From Oscheius dolichura (lineage: Eukaryota; Nematoda; Chromadorea; Rhabditida; Rhabditidae), in contig OW051493.1 in assembly GCA_932521035.1 (NCBI GenBank), positions 6,448,001-6,512,000 of the forward strand: a DNA stretch of 64,000 nt. Direction: 5' to 3'. Made by a program: the position numbers and the translations under genes. Positions 23,101 to 34,200 of the stretch are shown piece by piece. Within the stretch, counting starts at the first letter, position 1. The number at the start of each line of letters is the position of its first letter. The notes under the pieces were generated by a model. It ran no database searches. It was not told where the DNA came from and was given only the letters and a program-made list of their open reading frames with translations.

Positions 23101-24939
23101 TTACTCTTTTCTCTATAAAATGTCCTCCTTTCTAGATGTGATGTCCAACTTGAAAACATCTTCGAATCACGAGAGGAAGATATTGATGCGGCAGTGTTTC
23201 GTCCTTATGAGCTAGTGTTTCCATCAAGCCGAGGATCAGTTATCAATTGTATGCGATCGCTTGAGGATAGCTGCATTGGATTAAAGGAACTTTCTGATTT
23301 TAGCAAGAAGGTTATAGATTTTGTTGTTTTGTCATTAGACAAGGTTAGTAACAATTTTTTAAAATCTAGCTTGGTTCAGTCAAATAAAACTCATACACGA
23401 TCATCTGCTAGTAAATTCTTCCAGCATCTTTGCAACAGATTAATTGAAGTGGGAGCGGAAACAGAGTAAGGCACAGCCTCTTCAATAATTTTATTATATT
23501 TTTAGAGAATTTCCTTCAAATGTGTTAATTCCAATCTTGAATAGAATTTATGAAATTTCTGCTGAGGGTGTTGGTAAACGCGACGATGTTTCTCTAACTG
23601 CTACTCGTTCTTCCTTGGTTGCTTTAAACATTATTACTCAGAAGCTGATAAAAGTAAAAAATCTTATGTATTTATCAGATGTTATTTTTCAGGTTCTCAA
23701 TGCTACTCACACCTCACGTATTGTTTCGCAAGCATGCACCTATATTTCGGACGGTCGTGCACCTGTTAGGATCTTGGCTATTCGATTATTGAGAGTTCTC
23801 GTACAGAAAATGCCAGAATTTGGAGTGCAACAATACCGAGAACTTATATTGTTTTCGGTATTTGAAGGGCAACTTACTCCAGATTTAACCAACAAGGTAA
23901 GCAGTACATAATGCCATTCATGCATTTTTAGGTGAGAAAGGCAAATCGACTCTTATTAGAAGTGTTAGTCGAAACATTCGGCGTAGAGGTCCTTTCAAAG
24001 TATACTACGAAACCAGATTGGTTAAGACAGATGCGAAATATTGAGAAAATTCGCAGAAGAAAAGCTTCGAAGGAGAACGGTGAACATGTGGAAAATGACA
24101 GCGACGATGGTATATATTTTATGTTCAACTAATAGAAATTTTTAGAAAAAATGAGCAGTATCTCAAGAGGAAGTTCGAAGACAGCTGGTGCTGATACCAT
24201 TTTGGAATTGCTAGAAGATAGTGATGAAGAGAAAGATGATAGTGAAGCTGAAATGGAAAGGAAAAGCCGAACAGGTAGTGTCTGGCTCAAGGAAGATGAT
24301 GAAGGAGAAACCACTGATTTACTAGACAGAGGCAATATGATTTACAAGGTATTTTCATGAGAAATATTTTTGTTCAAGTAATATTTCAGTTGAGTACAAC
24401 AGATCCTGCCCTTTTAGCAAGGAAAAAGGCAAAGGCATTAGAAAAGAAGCAGGATACGGGATTCAAATTTACTAAAGAAGGAAAAATTGTAATTTTGGAC
24501 GATGGTTAGTAACATGGTTTTTTGTGAAAGATAATTTTAGATGAGGAAAAAGGAAGGAAAAGAAAAAGTTATGATGTGTTTGGCGATGATGATAGTTCAA
24601 AGCCAATTAAACAAAGGAAAGACGATAGTGACGGTGATTCCATTTACAGTGGTAGTGACGATGAAATTGTTTCTAAGGTTTGTTAGGTTCCTTTGCTAAT
24701 GTTGAAACTTTTAGGCGGGTGTTTCTATCGTTTCTGCAGCCTCAGCATATAAGACTGGTGGCAAAGGAATTCATCGAGACACTAAACAAGACGGTCAAAA
24801 GAAGAAAGCGAAGACGGTGTCCCAAGGAAAGAAAGTTCAGCCATATTCCTATGTGCCTTTGCGGAAAAAGGGAGCCAAAGAAGATATCCGCAGTATTCTT
24901 AGAGCTAAAAGGAAAAGTGGCAAAGGCAAATCCCACTAG
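20102..24939 (+). CDS. rrp12: RRP12-like ribosome biogenesis protein
   Basis: Nucleolar HEAT-repeat protein needed for maturation and export of pre-40S and pre-60S particles. Exon 1 (20102-20166) starts MGGNYRTRVKHKAG and joins in frame to 20205-20343 (CESNPERNKFRSAA), as in other RRP12 N-termini. About twenty short exons follow, mostly separated by 35-50 nt introns. Landmarks in order are VSVLAAVAELIKERDG then EYFAALLTALEA (20.6-20.8 kb), DFPRSWLIPILR (about 22.2 kb), VARYAKNFMPLLFNMY (about 22.7 kb), LQKKAYRILEELLARR (about 23.1 kb) and an acidic stretch at 24.15-24.3 kb. The basic C-terminus contains TGGKGIHR and PYSYVPLRKK, and the stop is at 24937-24939. The whole gene is AT-rich. Individual middle exon borders were not all fixed. 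Confidence 0.95.
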
Positions 24940-25004
24940 AATATTTTTATTTTGTTATGGATCTTGTGATCCAGTTTAAGTTGTTGTATTGTTTTTGTTT
25001 TCTG

Positions 25005-25010
25005 AATAAA
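25005..25010 (+). terminator. Polyadenylation signal of RRP12
   Basis: A canonical AATAAA lies about 65 nt after the RRP12 stop codon, followed by TTGTT. Confidence 0.7.
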
Positions 25011-25032
25011 TTGTTATCTAGACCATCGACAT

Positions 25033-25093
25033 AAAGTGTTTCTTTTCATCATTATCGCCAAGTGCCGACCTCGAGATCGGCAAAGTGTTTCTT
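25033..25093. repeat. Palindrome flanked by 12-bp direct repeats at island border
   Basis: AAAGTGTTTCTT occurs at 25033-25044 and 25082-25093. Between them is the inverted repeat TGCCGA/TCGGCA (25063-25082) with a CCTCGAGA centre. It marks almost exactly where the AT-rich RRP12 block gives way to GC-rich DNA. Confidence 0.6.
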
Positions 25094-28000
25094 ATGTGAA
25101 AAGAGGTCAGTGCCATTGTTCCAACCGATCCATTCATTATGCACAGGTCATCCGTTCTTTGTCTCGTCCGCCCTTTCCACAGATCCTCTACTTATAATTC
25201 ATCTAACTCGATCCACCTTGTGTTTCAACTAATCAAGGCCTTCTCGGGGGGAGACTTTCTTAATTCGCTCGTCCAGGTCTCTCAGCCGGTGCGGTCAGTC
25301 AATTAACCAGCGAAGGTCGTGTCCTCCAGCCTGGGAACCTCTCCTCCACCGAATTAGCATACGGTCTCCCTGCGCCCCTTGGCCGTTTGTGTGTGCTTCG
25401 GGATTACCGTTGCCGGCCTGCCCCCACTTCATATAATGCATTCCGTCAGTTAATTCTTTCCGCTCCCGGCCACTACTGCTAGCCCTCCTTGCGTTTTCCT
25501 CATCTCCCGATGATAAATTATCCAATTTTGGCGTGAAATTGCCTTTTCGCAGTCCATTTCTGCATACAAATTGGCCATTGGAGGGGGAGATATACGGTTG
25601 TTTATTCGAGAAGTCAGATATGGTCAACTCTGTTTATATCTGTCTGAAACAGATGGCCGGCCAGTCCCCTCTGCACAGGACAAAAGCCACCACCCCCTGT
25701 AATTCGACCCCTCCATCGCCCCGTAAAAACGACAATTCCTTCCTCGGCCCTCAGTACAGGCTCGAATTAGCGCAGCACTTCCCGGCCCGGAGTGTTTTGA
25801 CTCTTCCCAAAACAGGTCGCTTCTTCGCCCTTTTTCGCGGCTTTTGCTCCCTCCCGAAAAAATAGAGATTAGGGTCAGTGAGTTTGGCCACGGCTGGCAG
25901 GGCGACAAAAAGTTGGAGGAAAGCCTCTACCGGCTCCTCCTCGTCGCAACCAGTTTCCTCCGGGTGGACATTGATCGCCCCTCGGGCCAGAAGACTGTTG
26001 ACTTTTAGCCTTGTTCCGATCCCCTCCTCCCTGTTTGCCCTCTCCTCTGACCTTTTTACCCATCCCCCCTCTTCCCCGTCTTCTAATCGAAGCTCTGCCC
26101 CTTGGTCAGTCCGCCCTCTCCCCTCTTTGGGATAAACAATCAGATCAATAGTTTGAAGCGGAGCCGAGTCCCAGGGCCGTCGTTGTTGATAGTGTTTGTT
26201 TGTCGTACACGAGAGGCCCCTGTGTTGGCCGGTATTGTCTGGGGGGCTGCGCGGAAAGTCCAAGAAAAGAGCCGCATTAGCCGCGTCTCCTGCCCCTCCT
26301 CCTCCGCCTCTTAAACCCCCGACTTTAGCGGTCACTAACTATCCAATTATCGATTTGTCGACCCCCGAGTCAACCCCCATTCCAAGGACATCGGCTGGCA
26401 GCTAGCCAGCCTCCCTTTGTCTCGTCCCCTCTCCCTCCTCCTCCTCCCTCGCAATATTCATCAAAATGACCCCAAATCTGAATTCTCCCTAGACTTTTTC
26501 ATCCTTCTCCTCCACCTCATGGTCACTTAACCCTGTCCCCCACTCAACAGACCGTCGGTCTATAATTCTTGAACCCCCCGAGAGAAGTTGCCGTCCTCCC
26601 GGGAAGAATGCCCATAAAGTGTCAGTGGGTGTGGTCAAAAGGAGGCAATGATACAATCTCAGGCTGTCGGGAAGACGGATCATTACATCCTCGCGCCGTA
26701 CAGTTTCGTATCTTCTCCCATTTCCCTGTTAATATTTTCCCTAGCTGGCCCTGTCTCGTGATGGCCGTTGTCCTCCTCCCCGACGTCACTACTCTCTCCA
26801 TGTTGGTGACAATACATCGGTTGAGTCACACGTGTTTCGATAAACCTGCCCCCGGTCTATCCCCCGGCCATCCATCCGTTCCCCATCATTGGGCGCGTCT
26901 ACCCGAAGAGGAAAAAAATGTAGCCATGTCTCGGCCTGGCCTCTGATTTTTCCGGCTTCCGACCAATTCCGGTCAGATCTGCCGCCCGCCGATAGCCAAC
27001 ACCAGCACCCAGCTGACTTTTCTTCTCCTGTACAGAGCTGTCTTTCCTTTTTGTATACAATGAGCCGAACAAGAGGAGCGTAACCATATTTCGGGATGTC
27101 CAGTAGCTTCTTTGGGTGGCCACGCGAGCTATCCTCCCCCCGACGGAAGCCTTCCCCAGAAGGGAGGATGGCTTACTGCCAGCTGCTGACTTCTTCTTCC
27201 TCCCGGGTATATAAGCCCGATTTCGCACTTGTGGACCGGTCCAATTATGGCACGGGCGCTTTCACCTCCAGGGGCTTGGTGTGAGATTATTGGCTCGTCT
27301 TCCTTCTGTGCTCCTTGTCCCCGCCGAAAAGGCGACAATTTGGCCGTGGCCACTCGCCGCTCTCGGGCTTGTTGTAGCTAATTGTGACCGCAGTGCTCAA
27401 CACATATTTGCACTGCCTGACTCATTACTAACGGGGAGGCCTTTAGCACTCCAGTACAATTAATTGTCCGACTCTTCCCCAGTAAGAGCCACAGTTAGAC
27501 AGCCCCCGGGTTTTCTGATTGAGGAAACGAAAGAAACCGGCCCAATTTGCCTCGCTGTGACCTTCTCGACTTTCCTCGAGATAAGCTTCTTTCCAAAAGC
27601 CACTTCCCCTGCCGGTTTCTTCTTCACCCCCGGCTGTGGTCACACTTTTTCGCGTCTTTTTGTTCCCGTCATCGATCATTTTCACTTTCCGGGGAGATGT
27701 CCAGATTCCATCGAAATTGAGCTCTATCCCCCTCTGTTCCAGATGGCCCCCTTCCAAAACAGAAATGGCCGTTTCCAGTTGATTCATGTCTTGTATAAAC
27801 AGACTGGGAGAGTGACCATTGGCTAGACACCGAGCACAGACCGGCCACCTCTGTCCCCTGAACCTCTCTCCCCTTTTTACTTTGACTATCTCCAAGATCC
27901 GTCCTCCCTTTCTCCTGCTCACTCCGTATCAGACCCATTTCTCTAGTCTACTGGATACCGCCTGGCCTCCTCTCCCCAGCTGACTCCTCCTTCCTCTCCC

Positions 28001-28260
28001 TTTCAATTGATCCCCAAAGATAAAACAGTTCTATCTATTTGTCCAGTACGTAACTTGTTTGAGTCGCTTCCTCTTCCGACCCTTGACGGTCAAGGCTTGA
28101 CCATCCAACTTCTCCCTTTCCTTCTGTTTCCAATTTCATTTTTCTCCTTCTTCCTGTTGTTACACATTCCAGTACACGTTATCTCTCCTTATTTTCTCCT
28201 TTAAATAGTCGTCCCTTCCCCCAAATTTTACAGAGAAATCAGCAGCATGAACTACCGCTG
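25094..28260. other. Noncoding region upstream of the receptor phosphatase
   Basis: Largely pyrimidine-rich on the + strand, with no exon that joins in frame to the phosphatase gene. It may include its promoter and an untranslated leader with an intron. Nothing else was recognised. Confidence 0.45.
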
Positions 28261-31200
28261 ATGTCGTCAATTCCAATACTTTTTCTAGCTATCTTCTGCC
28301 CGTTTGGATTAGTCGCACAAGGTCAGAATAACGAATTTTATGTGGTTAAAATGGGGTTTTGGATAACCTGCGAATCGATGGACTCGTCCCCCATTTTTTC
28401 AATTCTGTTCAAATCTAGACCCACTAACGACGGTGAAGTGCCATTGTCCAATTCCCCATTCACTATGGGTTGCCATATTTCGGACAGAAGGCGCCGTGTT
28501 CCACTGGGAGACAACGGAACATAAATAGAGCCGCGTATCCGATTCCTACTGTAGTAGAATTCAATTTTGTCGTTTTTTGGTTGGATGGGGGAAGAGATTC
28601 GCCTCCTCCCGGAAAAAAGGGAAAGTGTCAAGTCTTCTCTAATCATTAACTCTTGGTTTAAAAGACTTTGCTAGGCGCTCAAGTGCGTGTGATTTGGTTT
28701 TTTCGCGGCCTCTTTGTCCGGGGGGCAAACACTGCGACCAGAGGGCTGCGAGGAGCAGCACGCGAGCAGCCACACGGAATTAGAACACGGGGGAACGGCT
28801 TTGGGAGAAAAAGTTGCCGGTTTCAGATGGTTCCGGAGCTGATCCCCAGGAGTCGGTGCTTCGGGTGAGTTGTCTCGGCTGTCTAACTGTGGCTCTTCTG
28901 TCTTTAGCCCTTCACCATCCGGCGGGATCCCCTGTTCCCGTCCTCCCGGCTCTCGGTCGAGCTGCCCCAGAAACATCCGTTGTACTCGTCGTTCGAGGTG
29001 AAGTCCGACGATGTCACCGAGGGAATGTGAGTCGCCTCGTCACATTGACCTCATTTTCCCTCCAGTGATTCAACCTTACGCGATGCCGAAAGAACTCTGA
29101 CGGTGGATGACCAGGCCAAGTTGTGGGTGGACGATCTCCACGCCGGGCATAAGTATAGCATCGCCGTCTGGGGACAGAAAGAAGGCAAGAGGGAACTCAT
29201 CAAGGAGGAGACCGTGGCCATGGAGCCCGTGGCCCCCGTCTTCCTCCCGGAGCACATCACCGCCGGCACCAACAATATCACCCTCTTGACGAATAAGGAA
29301 AATCGAGCGGTTCAGGTTAACTTTGTCGTCTTCTTTTTTTGATACTATATTTCTGTAGGATTCCTTTCTAATCGAATATCGACAAATCGACCCCGAGAAG
29401 AAGTTTCCCGTCCTGGAGGTGCTGGACATTCCGGAACAGAAGCAGCTGGAGGTCTATCTGGGCAATCTGAACCCGGGACGGGAGTACGCAGTCAGGGTGA
29501 CGGCTGTCCGGAACGGGAGGAGGAGCAAGCCGTGGACATGGGCCATCGCCACAAGTAAGTCTCTTCTAATCGGGGAGGTCTCCTTCTAACTGGCCCTTAT
29601 TTCGAAAGATATCCTCCTACCCATCTCCTTTCAGAGCCCGTATCTGTCTCCAACTTAAAAGCCACGGAAAACGGTTCCTGCGTGGATTTGTCTTGGGATT
29701 CAGGAGACGGAGGACTCGACACGTACACCATCGTCTATGGAGACGGCTATAAGGAGAAATCTGTGAGTCGTTCTATCTTTTTCTTCCTTATCTTCTGCTT
29801 AGATAAATGCCTCTCAATCGCCTGTCCATCTCTGCGAGGGAGTCACTCCGGGCCTCGAGGCCAGTTTCACCATCACTCCTGTAAAAGCCCTGAGCCAAGG
29901 GGAAACTCGCCATTTGAAACACATCCTCCGCCCGTTGGCTCCCACCGATTTCCAGGTTTCTCTTCTCCACTGGCTAAAAATACTCGAAGTTTAGGTCATC
30001 CCTGATCTGTCCAAAGGAAAATATCGCATAAATGTGGATCTGCCCTCCGGCTCGCGATACGATCGTTGCAAGGTGACAGCCATTGGAGAGACCCTCGTCA
30101 AGACAGAAACCGAGGCTGCTGTCGACACGAAGAACGGCAACAACCTGTGCTCTCTGTTAATCGAACTGCCTCCAGGAGAACGGTTCGAAATCGCTGTCCA
30201 CGCCACCTCCCAGAACTCCTCGAGCACGAGGCTCACTCGAAGCGTGGTCCTCACCCCGGCCTTTGATATGAAATCATTTGGGCTAACCCTTCAAGAGGCT
30301 CGCGGCGGGATGGAACTCCTCTGGCCACAGAGCGAGACCTTCTTGGGCAGGGTGAAGGACCTGTGGACCCGACTGGTCGGCCAGGACTCTCTACTTCAGC
30401 TGAGGGTGACGGCTTTGTCTACGAAAGAACGACAGCGACAATACGAGACGACTCCCCTCAAGCCGGAACCAGTTGTAGTCTCCAGCCTGACCAAGGGGGC
30501 CTGCTACAAGATCCAGGGCTACACGGTCACCAAGAGCGGAATAGTCTCGGAGAACCGACTGGACGAGATGAAAAGGATGTCTGCCCCGCCGGTCAACGTC
30601 ACCCTGACCGAGGTTACCCGGACGAGCTCCACCCTGGCGCTGTCCCTTCTCTCGGACGAGGAGCCCCTGAAAGAGTGTCAACTCTCCGTCGGGGTGTTGG
30701 ATATGCATAGCCAGACGGTCCTGGACAAGCGTCTCCCCCTCACAAAGCCCCTGCCGTCCATCCAACTGAATGGCCTCCGCCCGTTTCATAAATACACCGT
30801 GAATACTCAAATCGTCTGTGGAGCCGGCTCCATCGACTGTCCCCCCACAACCAGGACAATGCGGCAGATCAGTTTCAGTACCAAGCAGGACCGGCCGGGG
30901 GCAGTACAGTCCTTCACTGGGAGGGCCTTGAACCCCTACTCCGTCCAGCTGGGGTGGCTGCCCCCTGCCCTGCCCAATGGAGTTCTTATCCACTACGTAG
31001 CCGAGATCAAGCCTCTGGATGAGAAGAACCAACCGACGTCAACTATTCACGTCGGCCTGAATTCGGACAGGAGTGACCATGCATTGGAGACGCTGGTGGA
31101 CAGTCTCGTTGGGGGGCAACGGTACAATTTCACCGTCAGGGCTGTGACGGAAGCAGGCCCGGGAGATGCCCCCAACCCGTTGACTATCCTGATGCCTATC

Positions 31201-34200
31201 CTAGGTATAGTGATCTATATACCCCAAATACAATAATTTCAGCCCCTCCAAGGCCTACTGTCGGTCCCACGACGATTCCAGAAAGTGTCGGCCCTCATAC
31301 CGTATCCATCCGCTACACCTCGGCCATGTTCGACTCCAAGCACGGGAAGATCATCAGGAGTGCCCTGATCGCAACCGAAGTCACGGAGACGGGCGAAGTC
31401 AGCGAGACGTGGATGAGATCCGAGAACCGGACCTATGTGAGTCTGCTACCTACTAGGGGGGCTCCTAAGTTCGTGGAATGCCTCACCATTTTTGACTGGT
31501 ACGGGCTATCTCAAAAGGGTTTGCTGGTCCTTGGAGCTCTCATTGAGAGCTATTCAGGAGTATATTCAATTTTGCTGTAGGACCGTTTCCCGAGTTTTGG
31601 CGAGGGTCGGAAGTTGACGCCAAAACTCATTCTGGGTTTTTCGGTCACAAGACGGCCACCTGCAAATTTTCGATGTATTAGGGGGAACATCAGCTCGTCG
31701 AGCTCTTTCTAATGGTAATCTCCCTTTTTCCGGAAATGGGTCATGTCGCGACATCGCCATGGCGCAGCACGTAGGTGGCGCGACATGGATTGAGAGGTCA
31801 CGGGTTCGGATCCGCTCCACGAAACTCTCTTTTGCTTTTTTTCTTTCTGCTTAATTAGCATTACCTGTGTCCGAAATACCCTATGAACATATTTGAGCTG
31901 TCAAAAAACTTAGATTTCCTGCATCAAATTGAGGTAACGCCTCTATAGCAAGCATAAAAACAGCAAACCGTTTTGAGATAGCCCGTATTAGTCAAAAATG
32001 GTGAGGCATTCCACGAACTTAGAAGCCCCCCTAGTACTTGTGTCTCCTCCCGTCTTCCCAATGAATCCTCCCTTCCGGTGGCCTTCGTTGACTTTTATGC
32101 AAAAGAGCATGTGGTGTCCTTCCGTCTCCCTGTCTCTCCTCCCTTTTCGGGCACATCACCGGAAATGAATCAGTCCGTGTTCTGTCCGGCCGGAAATCAC
32201 CCAAACATATGAAAATAATACAAACAGCCGCCTCCTCCTATTGTTTTCCTTCTTTCAGACGTGGTCCCAGGTACAGCGGTTCGACGTGTGGCCATCGTAC
32301 ATCTCGAAGTTGTTGGAGGTGCCGTTGACCAGTCGCCTCTCCGCCCCAACCACTCTTTCTGAGGTGAATTTCGCTTTTTCAGCAGCCACGACGGGGCTGT
32401 CCTCCAGAGGGCGAAATGAGAGGAATAATTGTTATTGCTATGCGCGGGCCATCAAATCAGGACAGGAAGCGATTAGCCGAGAGAGAGGGGGGAATTACAT
32501 CACAATAAATGAATTTCGACTCTCTTCTGTCTTTTCCCGGCGGCTAAAATGTGTGTGGGGGTGGGTGAGAAAACGCACTATTTTATTATTATCAAAAACA
32601 TCGTCACGTTACCCACGCACAGGGTTACGCCGGCTCAAAATCGCCGGAAATCTCAGGAGAAAAGCGCATTGGCCGCCTACAAAATTATGGGATAGAACAC
32701 GTAGGGAGGATGGGATTAGGTGACTCGCTTCTCGCTCTTTGATATCCGGCGAGGGCCGGGCTAAACGAGGCGGTAAAGTACAAAGCGGGCGAGGCAGCCA
32801 GGGACCGAGTCATCAGGAAATGGTCTTACTGGAAATACCCTCACAGACTATCAAAAGAACAGCCACCTTCCTCTGCCCAATGGTCACAGTCAACCCGGAG
32901 AGGGGTGCCAGTAGTTTTCCTCCTCCCCCCTCTCTCTGTCCCTCTAGCCCCTTGATCATTGAGCCCGGTGGAGAAGGTTCATAGGTAATAAGCACGTAAG
33001 GCGATAGAGAAATGGCGATGATGACGAATTGCGGGCTCTCTCCTCTCTCTCTCTCTCTTTGCCGGCATTTCTGAATCAGCTAAATAGGCTGCTGATGGCA
33101 CACTCGGAAATAACACCCCCACGGGGTGGCCGTCTCTCTAAAAATGTTCATAAGGGAAGGAAGTAAAGCCGGAGAAAAGGCCATGAATATTAGCACAGAG
33201 TAAATAGACGAATTTACAGAGCGTCGGATCGGATTCGTGTTCAGAAAGGCCGAGTGACGAGATCTGTAATGGGCCACTGAAAGCCGGGGCCTTGTATAAG
33301 TTTCGACTGCGATTGTACACGGCGCCGGATCTCTTCACCGACTCGCCGTACTCGGAGATTATTGCCACTGGTTAGTTCTTCCTTTGTTTTCCCCCTGAGA
33401 AGAGGAGAGTCTTTTAAACGAAGGGGACAGCTCGGAAGGGTTTAGCCGTCCCTTTCCCACACCTCGAGATGGGAAAGAATCACAATTTCCGGCGACCGGC
33501 TGATAAAATTTTTGACCTCAAGCTGGCCCTTATCGCTCCCTGTTGCGTTTGCTTTCCTGAGAGGACGGGCCTTTCCCTCGAATTTCACCCGTTTCCAGTA
33601 AGGGCCGTCAGTCTAATTGGGCCTTGCCTACCCCCTCATATCCCCTACCTCACATCCTGTCGTCTTCTTCTTTTTTATTCTTTTTCGTCTCTCTCCTCCC
33701 GCCCCCCGTTGTCCACCCGGCCCGCCTCCACCCCCTACCAAAGGTAATCTTCCATCCCATTTCGGGGGCCCCCTCTCCTTTTTTCGTTTTTCTGTTTGCC
33801 CCCACGGGTCGGCCCCTCCTCATTTCAACCTAGTTATCCGTTGTCTGCTGCCGGGCGCCCACGAGTTTTAATATTCGAGGATGCCCCCCTCATTGGGTAA
33901 ATATTGGACGAGCGGGGCACAGATTCCTATATTGGAAAAGGCAATGAACGGAACGAGGAGGGGGGCAATAGATACAGTACCCCCCTAGGGGTAAAAAGCC
34001 AACGATAGTTCCACATTACGGTCTGTAAACACCGCGGGTGTGTGCTCTGACCTCGGTCTCTCTTTGTACAGGTAGTTTCAAAGGGTATTAGAGAGTCGGC
34101 GTGTTGCGTTTGAGCTGCGGCTAATCCGTGCCCACGTGAGACAAAATCAGATTTTTCGACTGTGTCCCGTCCCCGTCCTCCTCCTTCTCGTCTGTTGCCT

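Noticed and set aside
31745-31840. Functional tRNA gene
   Set aside because: A and B boxes are present, but the acceptor stem does not pair and there is no proper anticodon arm. It is better seen as a tRNA-derived repeat.
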